Below are positions 34,500-43,022 of a DNA stretch of 64,000 nt, in pieces. The notes below the pieces were generated by a model. That model was not told the DNA's origin and made no database searches. It saw nothing but the letters and a program-made list of their open reading frames with translations. The translations under genes were made by a program, and so were the position numbers. The stretch's first letter is position 1. Each line of letters starts with the position of its first letter. Origin of the DNA: Cellvibrio polysaccharolyticus (lineage in GTDB: Bacteria > Pseudomonadota > Gammaproteobacteria > Pseudomonadales > Cellvibrionaceae); NCBI RefSeq assembly GCF_015182315.1, contig NZ_PRDL01000001.1:3990501-4054500 (forward strand), given 5' to 3'.

Positions 34500-35648
34500 T
34501 TATGACTGAAAGTTGGGATGAACAATCTGTCCATCGCGCGTCAAGGTAGATGCCGCCACAATTTCATCCTGCCAATTCACAGCAAGTTGGCGGGTTTCGG
34601 CATTGAATAACGGAGTGAAATAATTCAGCACATTTTTTGCGTAAAGCGCACTGGCATCGGCTGACAAACGACTCGGCACATTGTAGTAGCCGATAATGCT
34701 GACACCGTTGATCTCAACCACTTCACCAGGACGGGTCAGCGTGCAATTACCGCCCTGCTCTGCCGCCAGATCAACAATGACTGAGCCGGGGCGCATGCTA
34801 TACACCATCTCGTCGTTGATCAGCGTGGGCGCCTTGCGACCGGGAATTAACGCGGTACAAATGGCGATGTCCTGTTTCTTTAAAGTTTCGGCCACCAATT
34901 CGGCCTGGCGACGCTTGTAGTCGTCGCTCATTTCCCGCGCATAACCACCGGCCGTTTCGGCATTGGCAACCTCATCACTTTCGACCATGACAAATTTGCC
35001 GCCCAGGCTTTCTACCTGCTCGCGGGACGCAGCGCGCACATCGGTTGCAGACACAATCGCACCCAGACGTTTCGCCGTTGCAATGGCCTGCAAACCGGCA
35101 ACACCGGCGCCCAGCACCATCACGCGCGCCGGCGCGATAGTGCCGGCAGCCGTCATCATCATCGGCATCGCGCGATCAAAAACATTCACAGCTTCCAGTA
35201 CAGCACGATAGCCGGCGAGGTTACTTTGCGAGCTGAGCACATCCATACTTTGCGCGCGGGTAATACGTGGCACAAATTCGAGGGAGATGGCGGTGATACC
35301 CGCCTCGGCATACTGGCGCAGCGCATCGGGGTTGGCGTAGGGCGATAAAATGGCAATCAATAATGTGCCCGGCTTGAATAAGGAGAGTTCATTTTCTCCC
35401 TCTTCACCGGCAAGGATGGGACGTTGCACTTTAAGTACCACGTCAGCGTCGGCCAGCAAGGCCGCAGGGCTATCTACAATAGTCGCACCAGCCGCCTGAT
35501 AAGCAGCGTCAGGAATTCTGCTGGCTTCGCCTGCGCCGCGTTCCACGGCAACCTCTATCCCCATAGCAATGAATTTTTTAACCGTGTCGGGCGTTGCCGC
35601 CACACGACGCTCATGTGCGCGCCGCTCTACCGGTATGGCAATTTTCAT
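34500..35648 (-). CDS. pntAa: NAD(P) transhydrogenase alpha subunit, NAD(H)-binding part
   Basis: The start is ATG 35648 after GGGAG; the frame extends upstream without support. A 382-residue alanine dehydrogenase/PntA-like domain I: MKIAIPVERRAHERRVAATP, TAAGTIAPARVMVLGAGVAG with the Rossmann glycines, QAIATAKRLGAIVSATDVRA, and PGRKAPTLINDEMV. It binds NADH and works with PntAb and PntB. The region upstream carries two hairpins. Confidence 0.95.
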   Translation of the reverse strand: MKIAIPVERRAHERRVAATPDTVKKFIAMGIEVAVERGAGEASRIPDAAYQAAGATIVDSPAALLADADVVLKVQRPILAGEEGENELSLFKPGTLLIAILSPYANPDALRQYAEAGITAISLEFVPRITRAQSMDVLSSQSNLAGYRAVLEAVNVFDRAMPMMMTAAGTIAPARVMVLGAGVAGLQAIATAKRLGAIVSATDVRAASREQVESLGGKFVMVESDEVANAETAGGYAREMSDDYKRRQAELVAETLKKQDIAICTALIPGRKAPTLINDEMVYSMRPGSVIVDLAAEQGGNCTLTRPGEVVEINGVSIIGYYNVPSRLSADASALYAKNVLNYFTPLFNAETRQLAVNWQDEIVAASTLTRDGQIVHPNFQS

Positions 35649-36041
35649 GAAGCACTCCCTTTTATTAGTTCGCCGTGTATTACCCCGAAAGCAATGCCCG
35701 AACAAACTGCTCGGGCATTGACAGGGCAATCAGCGTTTATCGTCATGGCAATGGGATCAAAAAACACATCCGATCGCCAAACAGGGTTCGAGCGTTTGAT
35801 CGTATTTTTTGTCTGATGCTGCTGGTTGATCGGCTGAACTTCGAGGTTCAGCTCGCTCTCTCACCGTCGGTCTTGCAAAGAAACAGGGTATTGGTTGATA
35901 CCCGATATTGATTTCCAGGTGATCGGCAACGGCTGATATCTCTCACAACATCAACCGCTACAAGTCGGAAACCGGAACACTATCGCCACCCGCGGATTAT
36001 TCGACTTATCCGCTTCGGGGGCGATACGAATCTTCTAACAA
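35649..36041. promoter_or_regulatory. pntAa upstream region with two hairpins
   Basis: The 393-bp gap between the uxaA end and the pntAa start. ATGCCCGA (35694-35701) pairs with TCGGGCAT (35711-35718), and GCTGAAC (35833-35839) pairs with GTTCAGC (35846-35852) around a 6-nt loop. The first is about 50 nt before the pntAa start and would be in its leader. No coding potential. Confidence 0.5.
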
Positions 36042-37565
36042 TTAAACAACTGCACCGATTTTCCACGGCGTAAATTCATTATCGCCGTAACCGAGCAATT
36101 CGCTTTTGGTTTTCTCTCCGGAAGCGACTGCAAGTACCGCAGCAAAAATTTGCTCGCCACTTTGTTGCAGGGAATACTCGCCATCAAGAATGCCGCCGCA
36201 GTTCAGGTCGATATCTTCCTTCATGCGCTCAAACAACGGGGTATTACTGGAAAGCTTCATGCAAGGCACCGGTTTGCCACCAAAGGCTGAACCACGACCG
36301 GTGGTAAAGCACATAATGTTGGCTCCGGAGGCAACCTGGCCGGTGGCAGACACCGGATCAAAGCCCGGGCTGTCCATAAATACCAGCCCTTTTGCGGTGA
36401 TCTCTTCGCCGTACCAGAAAGTACCGTTAAGACGGGTTGAACCACTTTTGGCTTGCGCACCCAGGGACTTTTCCATGATGGTGGTCAGGCCGCCCGCCTT
36501 GTTACCAGGCGATGGGTTGTTGTTCAGCTCAAAACCGTTACGGGCAGTATAGTCGTCCCACCACTTGATGCAATCGAGCAGTTTTTCAGCAACGTCCGGC
36601 GTAGAAGCGCGCTGGGTCAACAAATGCTCGGCACCAAAAATTTCCGGTGTTTCGGACAAAATGACGGTACCGCCATGGCGCACCAGAATGTCCGCTGCAA
36701 TACCCAGAGCCGGGTTGGCGGTAATACCGGAGAAGGCATCCGAACCACCACACTGCATCGCCAGTACCAGCTCACTGGCCGGCACGGTTTCACGCTCACA
36801 GGCATTTACCAGCGGCAGCATTTCACGCACCGCGGCGATACCTTTTTCAATAGACAAGCGGGTACCGCCGGAATCCTGAATGTTGTAAGCGCGGAAGGTT
36901 TTGCTATCACTCAGACCACTTTCCTGCATAACGCGGGCGATCTGCATGGTTTCGCAACCCAGGCCAATCATCAACACGCCACCAAAGTTGGGCTGACGGG
37001 CATAGCCATTGAAGGTACGACGCAACACTTCATAGCCAACACCTTCAGAACGCATGCCGCAGCCAGTCTCGTGGGTGCAGGCAAATACGCCATCAATGTT
37101 CGGGTACTGCTCCAGCTCACCCGACCAGGTGAAATGGTTGGCAATAGCTTTGGCTACGGTGGCCGAGCAGTTAACCGTGGTCAAAATGCCCAGATAGTTA
37201 CGGGTTCCCACTTTGCCGTTGGCACGACGGTAACCTTTAAAGGTGGCCTGCTGCTCGGGTGATACATAATCGGTGGGCACGGCGTTACGGCAAAAACCGT
37301 AGTCACGCTCGAACTCCTCACCCATTTCGCAGTTCTGGACATGGACATGGTCGCCGGCAGCAATATCCTTGCTGGCAAAACCGATGACCTGGCCGTATTT
37401 GACAATGGCTTCGCCCTTGGGGATGGCCACCAGAGCCACCTTGTGCATGGCCGGAATGGCATTGCGCAAGGTTAAATTGTTCTCGATTAAAGTGATGCCT
37501 TCCGGAAGTGCAGCCTTGCACACACCCACGTTGTCACTTTCATGTAAGTGAATAATGCTGCTCAC
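36042..37565 (-). CDS. uxaA: altronate dehydratase
   Basis: Converts D-altronate to 2-keto-3-deoxygluconate, the last step of the galacturonate isomerase pathway. The start is probably GTG 37565 (AGG in front); TTG 37595 is also in frame. The protein has an N-terminal SAF-type domain (about 1-90, IIHLHESDNVGVCKAALPEG) and a large C-terminal domain with RRANGKVGTRNYLGI, FACTHETGCGM, VLMIGLGCETMQ, MQCGGSDAFSGITANPALG and GRGSAFGGKPVPCMKLSSNT. The product feeds KdgK. Altronate would come from a tagaturonate reductase (UxaB) that I do not see here. Confidence 0.93.
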   Translation of the reverse strand: MSSIIHLHESDNVGVCKAALPEGITLIENNLTLRNAIPAMHKVALVAIPKGEAIVKYGQVIGFASKDIAAGDHVHVQNCEMGEEFERDYGFCRNAVPTDYVSPEQQATFKGYRRANGKVGTRNYLGILTTVNCSATVAKAIANHFTWSGELEQYPNIDGVFACTHETGCGMRSEGVGYEVLRRTFNGYARQPNFGGVLMIGLGCETMQIARVMQESGLSDSKTFRAYNIQDSGGTRLSIEKGIAAVREMLPLVNACERETVPASELVLAMQCGGSDAFSGITANPALGIAADILVRHGGTVILSETPEIFGAEHLLTQRASTPDVAEKLLDCIKWWDDYTARNGFELNNNPSPGNKAGGLTTIMEKSLGAQAKSGSTRLNGTFWYGEEITAKGLVFMDSPGFDPVSATGQVASGANIMCFTTGRGSAFGGKPVPCMKLSSNTPLFERMKEDIDLNCGGILDGEYSLQQSGEQIFAAVLAVASGEKTKSELLGYGDNEFTPWKIGAVV

Positions 37566-37658
37566 GATTGCTACCTGATAGGGTTGTCCAATCAACCGGT
37601 TGTTGATCGGGATACCTGAAAATTCTGATGATTTTTTTGATTGGATGACGTTGGCTGA

Positions 37659-37684
37659 TAAAAAACAGGCGCCTTGCGGCGCCT
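37659..37684 (-). terminator. terminator-like hairpin upstream of uxaA
   Basis: AGGCGCC (37667-37673) and GGCGCCT (37678-37684) form a perfect stem with a 4-nt loop. On the minus strand it is followed by GTTTTTTATC. No minus-strand gene lies upstream of it, so it is either an attenuator in the uxaA leader or the end of a small transcript. Confidence 0.75.
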
Positions 37685-37960
37685 AAAATATCGGCAATGG
37701 TATTCGGTCAATACCGATTTAAATCTACCATCGAATCAAATTGCATCGCAATAACGTACGCCAGGGTGCAGTTGCACCTATTTCCTATTAACAACAACCA
37801 ACCGGCTTGTTAGCGCTGTCAAAATGCACAAATTCCCGCTAATTGAAATCACCTGTAACCTCAAAAACGGAAACTGTAGGAGCAACCTTTTTGCAAAATA
37901 AATTCAACTTTTTTGTAAATTTTTCCAAACAAATCGAAAAAAAAGGAAAATAGCGCAAAA

Positions 37961-38006
37961 TGAAACCGGTTTCAACACAAAATATAATTACATGTAACCG
38001 TTTTCA
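37961..38006. promoter_or_regulatory. putative LacI-family operator pair upstream of GH28
   Basis: TGAAACCGGTTTCA (37961-37974) is a perfect 14-bp palindrome. TGTAACCGTTTTCA (37993-38006) is a related imperfect copy, centred 32 bp away. The rest of the 756-bp gap between uxaA and the GH28 gene (37566-38321) is AT-rich and non-coding, with homopolymer runs at about 37880-37950. Confidence 0.65.
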
Positions 38007-38321
38007 GGCGAAAAACCGGGACGTAGAAACTAATAAATAACGTCAAAGTAGAATTTTTACACTACAAAAGTATTGCAATTCCTGGCAGCCGAATTCACAA
38101 TCGCCTCACGGTGCATATCAGAGATTATTTATCCTGAGACCCGAACAGGAACCCTTGAAGCTACTGCTGTGATCCGGCAGTCAAAACAAAAGGAAGATCA
38201 AGGGGGAATACAGGTGATATGCCAGTCCGGAGATCCTGGACAAAAAACATAACGACTCGAATTTTTCAGGCACGCTGTTTATGACACAGCGGCGAAACCA
38301 AACAAAAAAAGAGAGAGACAG

Positions 38322-39773
38322 GTGAGAGAAGATCTAACCAAGATCAGTCGTCGTGGTTTTATGGCTATCACCGCCGGTGCTGCTGCAGGCTGCGCACTTC
38401 CTGATCAAAATCAACCTGGTGCCGCCCGGGCCGCTGATGATGCACATCATCAAGCCTGGGAGATGGCATCGACCATTCGCAAGCAAACCATCGTTCCTGT
38501 ATTCCCGGACAAAAGCTTTCCTATCACCGACTTCGGTGCCGTTGCTGACGGCAAAACCGACGCCAGCGACGCTTTTGCCAAAGCTATTGCTGCCTGCCAC
38601 AACGCAGGCGGCGGCAAGGTTATCGTGCCGGCCGGTCGTTTTCTCACCGGTCCGATTCACTTGAAATCCAATGTGAATCTGCACCTGCATGACGATGCGC
38701 ATATTCTGTTCATTACCGACCCCAAAGCCTACCTGCCACCCGTGTTGACCCGCTGGGAAGGTGTTGAATTGATGGGCTACTCGCCCTTGATTTATGCCCA
38801 CGGCGAGAAAAATATCGCGGTTACTGGCAAAGGCAAGCTGGACGGTCAGGGCGACCGTCAAACCTGGTGGCCCTGGAAAGGCGGCCGCTGGCAGGGTGGC
38901 ACCGATTGGAGCGTAGATGGCGTCCCTACTCAGGACGACGGCCGCGACAAGCTGTTTGCCGATGCTGAAAACGGCGTTCCGGTAGAGCAACGTATTTACG
39001 CCGAAGGCGCCTATTTGCGCCCGCCGTTCTTCCAGCCCTACTCCTGTGAAAACGTGCTGATTGAAGACGTTACTATCACCGGCGCACCTTTCTGGCTGAT
39101 CAACCCGGTACTGTGTCAGAGCGTAACCGTACGTCGTGTTACTTGTGCCAGCCTTGGCCCCAACTCTGACGGTTGCGATCCTGAATCTTGCAAGAACGTT
39201 ATTATTGAAGACTGTTTCTTTGATACCGGTGATGACTGCATCGCGATCAAATCCGGCCGTAACGCCGATGGTCGCCGCCTGAACGTCCCGGCAGAAAACA
39301 TTGTGATCAGCGGCTGCAAGATGCGCACCGGTCATGGTGGCGTAGTAATCGGCAGCGAAATTTCCGGTGGCGCACGCAATATTTTTGTTGAGAATTGCGA
39401 GTTCAACAGCCCGAAATTGTTACGCGGTATTCGCTTCAAAACCAACTCGATTCGCGGCGGCCTGATTGAAAATATCTACTACCGCAATATTGAAATTGGT
39501 GAAGTACAAAACGCGCTGGTTATCGACTTCCATTACGAAGAAGGTGACGCCGGCAAGTTTGACCCGATCGTACGCAACATTGAAATTCGCGATCTTATTT
39601 GCCACAAAGCAAAACGCGTGTTTCAGGTACGCGGCTTCGAGCGTGCACCCATTAAAAATCTTCGCCTGATCAACGCTACGTTTGAATCAGTTGAAGAAGT
39701 GGGCGACCTGGAGCACGTTGATAATTTTGAAGCTAAAAACGTAACTATCGCAGGAAAACCTTTCAGCGTTTAA
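38322..39773 (+). CDS. GH28 polygalacturonase-type enzyme, Tat-exported
   Basis: A 483-residue right-handed beta-helix enzyme, start GTG 38322. The N-terminus SRRGFMAITAGAAAG is a twin-Arg signal (RR 10-11); it ends at C24 in AAAGC, so it may be a lipoprotein. Family marks are NSDGCDPES (281-289), GDDC with the catalytic Asp pair 304-305, GHGG (337-340), and RFKTN (371-375, the RIK site). It hydrolyses (oligo)galacturonide or rhamnogalacturonan bonds, probably exo-acting in the periplasm given the context. Folding before export through Tat is unusual for secreted pectinases. Confidence 0.92.
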   Translation: MREDLTKISRRGFMAITAGAAAGCALPDQNQPGAARAADDAHHQAWEMASTIRKQTIVPVFPDKSFPITDFGAVADGKTDASDAFAKAIAACHNAGGGKVIVPAGRFLTGPIHLKSNVNLHLHDDAHILFITDPKAYLPPVLTRWEGVELMGYSPLIYAHGEKNIAVTGKGKLDGQGDRQTWWPWKGGRWQGGTDWSVDGVPTQDDGRDKLFADAENGVPVEQRIYAEGAYLRPPFFQPYSCENVLIEDVTITGAPFWLINPVLCQSVTVRRVTCASLGPNSDGCDPESCKNVIIEDCFFDTGDDCIAIKSGRNADGRRLNVPAENIVISGCKMRTGHGGVVIGSEISGGARNIFVENCEFNSPKLLRGIRFKTNSIRGGLIENIYYRNIEIGEVQNALVIDFHYEEGDAGKFDPIVRNIEIRDLICHKAKRVFQVRGFERAPIKNLRLINATFESVEEVGDLEHVDNFEAKNVTIAGKPFSV

Positions 39774-40026
39774 AAAGCCGGAAATACTCTCTCCCTCTCG
39801 ATGTTTTTGCAGGAAACGTTGATGAGGGAGAAATTTTAATAAATGGAACTTTATCAAAGATTTTCTCAAGGCCAGCTCTGGCGTACTCGTCCAATACTAC
39901 AAGATCGAGTCACCTTGATTACACCACTCTCTGGCCTTGATATCAGAATTGTTTGCACTTTTCCCACTACCGGAAAAAGTCTGACATAGAGTGTGTTTTA
40001 TCAAAAAATAATACAGGGGAAAGATA

Positions 40027-42771
40027 ATGAAAACGTTTAAGATCAACCCGCTGGTGCTCGCCGTAGCCATGGCGCTGCCCTCAGCAGCAATGGCACAAAA
40101 CTCCCAGGATGGCACGGTAGAAGAAATTCTTGTTACCGGCAGTTACCGTGCAAGCCTGGCAACCGCATTGGATACCAAACGTTCCGCCGCCAATGCTGTT
40201 GACTCAATCAAAGCAGAAGACATCGCCGACTTCCCGGACAACAACCTCGCAGAATCCTTGCAGCGTCTGCCAGGTGTAGCGATCAGCCGTTCCGGTGGTG
40301 AAGGTAAAGGTATTTCTGTTCGTGGTCTCGGTCCGGACTACACCCGTGTTCGCATTAACGGTATTGAAGCAATCTCCACCACTGGTGGTACAGACGCCGT
40401 TGGCGGTACCAACCGTGGTCGTGGTTTTGACTTCAACACCTTCTCATCCGATCTTTTCTCAAGCCTGACCGTTAACAAAACAGCCATGGCTTCTATTGAA
40501 GAAGGTTCACTCGGTGCAACAGTTGACCTGAAAAGTGCGCAGCCGTTTGATTACAACGACTTTGTACTGACCGCGTCTGCTCAGGGTGGCTACAACGATT
40601 CATCCGAAGAAGTAGATCCATCTGCTTCATTCCTGATCAGCAACGTATTTGCTGACGGCACTTTGGGTGCGCTGTTCTCCGTGTCCTACTCCGAGCGTAC
40701 TGTACGTGACGAAGGCTCTTCCACTGTTCGTTGGGACGATGCATCCAACCAGCGTTTTGGCAGCCTGAACGGCAATGCGATTGACGCAACTCACGAAGCC
40801 AATACCGCCTTCCGTCCGCGTATCCCACGTTACGATTCTTTCAACCATGACATCTCCCGTCTCGGTGCCAGCACCTCTTTCCAGTGGCGTCCAACCGACG
40901 TTACCGAAGTGAGCCTGGACGTGCTTTATGCAAAACATGAAGCCAACCGTCAGGAAGTTTTCATGGAAGCTTCCTTGAATGGTACGCACAACAACAACGT
41001 TAACATCAATGATTACGCCATTCAGGGTAACTCTTTGGCGTACGCCGATTTGTCCAACGTGCGTTTGCTGGCTGAAAACCGTTACGACGAAATGGAGACC
41101 GAGTTCCATCAGGCTACCATCAACGTTAAACACGATTTCTCTGACAAGCTGAAAGGCTCTTTCACTATCGGTACCGTGAAATCCGAATACGACAACCCGC
41201 TGCAAAACACCGCGATTACCCGTGCTGATGGCCAGAACTTCAGCTACGATTTCCGCGATGGCAAGAAAGGTGATTTCGTATTTGGCAGCGGCGCTTATGA
41301 AGGCAGCTCCTGGTACCTGACCGAAATGCGTCAGCGTCCACAAGGTTCTACCAACGAATTCAACAACGTATTGTTCGACCTTGAGTACGCCATTAACGAC
41401 GTGCTGACTGTTAAAGGTGGCCTGAACTACAAGAAGTTTGAGTTCTCTACCTTCGAACAACGTCTGAAGTCTGAAGCGGCTCCGGCTGGCGCTAACAACG
41501 TAACCGTTGGTGGCTCTACTATTGCACGCATCGACCCGCAATACCTGTTCAACTACAACTCCGGTCTGGGTAGTGGTGGTGCATGGTTGATTCCAAACCG
41601 TGGCGCTATTGCCAGCGATTTCTCCATTTTTGATCGCGGCTACAACTTCCACAACCCGAACACCTTCAATTCTGAAGAAGAAACCACCGGTGGTTTTGTT
41701 CAGTTGGATTTCGATACTACCTTTGGCGACACCCCGATCCGCGGTAACATCGGTCTGCGTCATTACTCTACAGAGCAGTCCACTTCCGGCTGGCTGGCTG
41801 GCCAGCAAATCTGGGTAGACCACAAGTACGACGACATTCTGCCGTCTGCCAACTTGTCTATCGAACCTATCGAGAACGTCATCATCCGTATGGCTTACTC
41901 TGAAGGTATCGCTCGTGCCGGTCTGGGTTCAATCAAGGCGGATACTTCTGTCAGCGTGGCAGGTTCCAACCTGAGCGTAAGCGGTAGCAACCCGTTCCTT
42001 GAGCCGACCAAAGCCAAAAGTTATGACGTCGGCATAGAGTTGTATTTCGACAACGAAAGTGCTCTGGCCATGACCTTGTTCCGTAAGGATCTGGACAGCC
42101 AGGTACAAACTTACCGTACCACCAAGCCTTTCCAGGAAATCATCTCCGGCTACTCACCTTCCGAGCAAGCGGTGCTGACCAACCTGGCAAATACCCAGTG
42201 TGATGCGCAAATTGCAATCGGCAACGTTTCTGCGGCTGACTGTAACACCAACGCTGTGTGGAACTACTCTGTTCCGTTGAATGCACCCGGTGGTGATCTG
42301 TACGGTTTCGAAATCAGCTACCAGACTCCATTCACCTTCCTGCCAGGTTTCCTGAGCAACTTCGGTTTCATCGGCTCCTTCACTTACGTGAAAGGTGAAA
42401 TCCAGTATCTGGATGGCGACGGTAACGTAGAGCTGGTAAGCGACCTGGAGAACATGTCTATCAATACCTCCAGTGCAACCCTGTACTACGAGCAAGACAA
42501 GTTCAACGCTCGTGTGTCCATGGCTGACCGTAGCGGTTACATCACCAACGCCCGCGGCAGAAACAACAACTCTGCTGAAGGTACTCGCGGTACTATCAAC
42601 GTTGACGCCTCTGCCGGCTATCAGCTCAATGACAACTGGAAGGTAACTTTCGAAGCATTGAACCTGACCGACGAAGCGGATGATCAGTGGGTAGATAGCA
42701 ACGACGGTCGTCTGTCGTACTATCACAAAACCGGTCGTCAGTACTACCTGGGCGTTCAATACAAGTATTAA
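40027..42771 (+). CDS. TonB-dependent outer-membrane receptor
   Basis: A 914-residue receptor: signal peptide (PLVLAVAMALPSAAMA), N-terminal TonB-box-like EEILVTGSY at 33-41, plug domain (about 45-170, DIADFPDNNLAESLQRLPGV, SVRGLGPDYTRVRINGIE) and a 22-strand barrel ending in YYLGVQYKY. The FPDNNLAESLQR and GRGFDFNTFSSDL pattern is that of the TIGR01782-type receptors of carbohydrate-utilising gammaproteobacteria. It probably imports oligogalacturonides across the outer membrane. It follows the GH28 gene by 253 bp. Confidence 0.92.
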   Translation: MKTFKINPLVLAVAMALPSAAMAQNSQDGTVEEILVTGSYRASLATALDTKRSAANAVDSIKAEDIADFPDNNLAESLQRLPGVAISRSGGEGKGISVRGLGPDYTRVRINGIEAISTTGGTDAVGGTNRGRGFDFNTFSSDLFSSLTVNKTAMASIEEGSLGATVDLKSAQPFDYNDFVLTASAQGGYNDSSEEVDPSASFLISNVFADGTLGALFSVSYSERTVRDEGSSTVRWDDASNQRFGSLNGNAIDATHEANTAFRPRIPRYDSFNHDISRLGASTSFQWRPTDVTEVSLDVLYAKHEANRQEVFMEASLNGTHNNNVNINDYAIQGNSLAYADLSNVRLLAENRYDEMETEFHQATINVKHDFSDKLKGSFTIGTVKSEYDNPLQNTAITRADGQNFSYDFRDGKKGDFVFGSGAYEGSSWYLTEMRQRPQGSTNEFNNVLFDLEYAINDVLTVKGGLNYKKFEFSTFEQRLKSEAAPAGANNVTVGGSTIARIDPQYLFNYNSGLGSGGAWLIPNRGAIASDFSIFDRGYNFHNPNTFNSEEETTGGFVQLDFDTTFGDTPIRGNIGLRHYSTEQSTSGWLAGQQIWVDHKYDDILPSANLSIEPIENVIIRMAYSEGIARAGLGSIKADTSVSVAGSNLSVSGSNPFLEPTKAKSYDVGIELYFDNESALAMTLFRKDLDSQVQTYRTTKPFQEIISGYSPSEQAVLTNLANTQCDAQIAIGNVSAADCNTNAVWNYSVPLNAPGGDLYGFEISYQTPFTFLPGFLSNFGFIGSFTYVKGEIQYLDGDGNVELVSDLENMSINTSSATLYYEQDKFNARVSMADRSGYITNARGRNNNSAEGTRGTINVDASAGYQLNDNWKVTFEALNLTDEADDQWVDSNDGRLSYYHKTGRQYYLGVQYKY

Positions 42772-42796
42772 TACCGCTTGTATTACCGCTTGCATG

Positions 42797-42825
42797 ACAG
42801 GGATGCCGGGTTCCGGCATCCCTGT
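42797..42825 (+). terminator. intrinsic terminator after the TonB-dependent receptor
   Basis: ACAGGGATGCCGG and CCGGCATCCCTGT form a perfect 13-bp stem with a 3-nt loop; only a short T stretch follows. It lies 25 nt after the receptor stop and separates it from the GH105 gene. Confidence 0.85.
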
Positions 42826-43022
42826 TTGCACAAACGGGGTTATGATTATCAAGCGATGTGCTATTTCCACAATGGCGACGATAACAACAGGTTTTCGCTA
42901 TTTTCGAAATATCATGTAGCCATGAATTTACCAGGGATGTCTCTGCACATTTCCCGGCTTGTAAAAGAGGTTTGAGTAATAACATTCCTGTTCAATAACA
43001 TCTCATAACAAAGGTGATTCCA

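Noticed and set aside
38220..38285. Possible 21-residue leader peptide before GH28
   Set aside because: ATG at 38220 is followed by 21 codons and a stop, with GGGGG more than 10 nt upstream; too short and weak to call.
42778..42975. 65-codon frame after the TonB-dependent receptor
   Set aside because: It begins inside the intrinsic terminator and has no Shine-Dalgarno or protein family signs.
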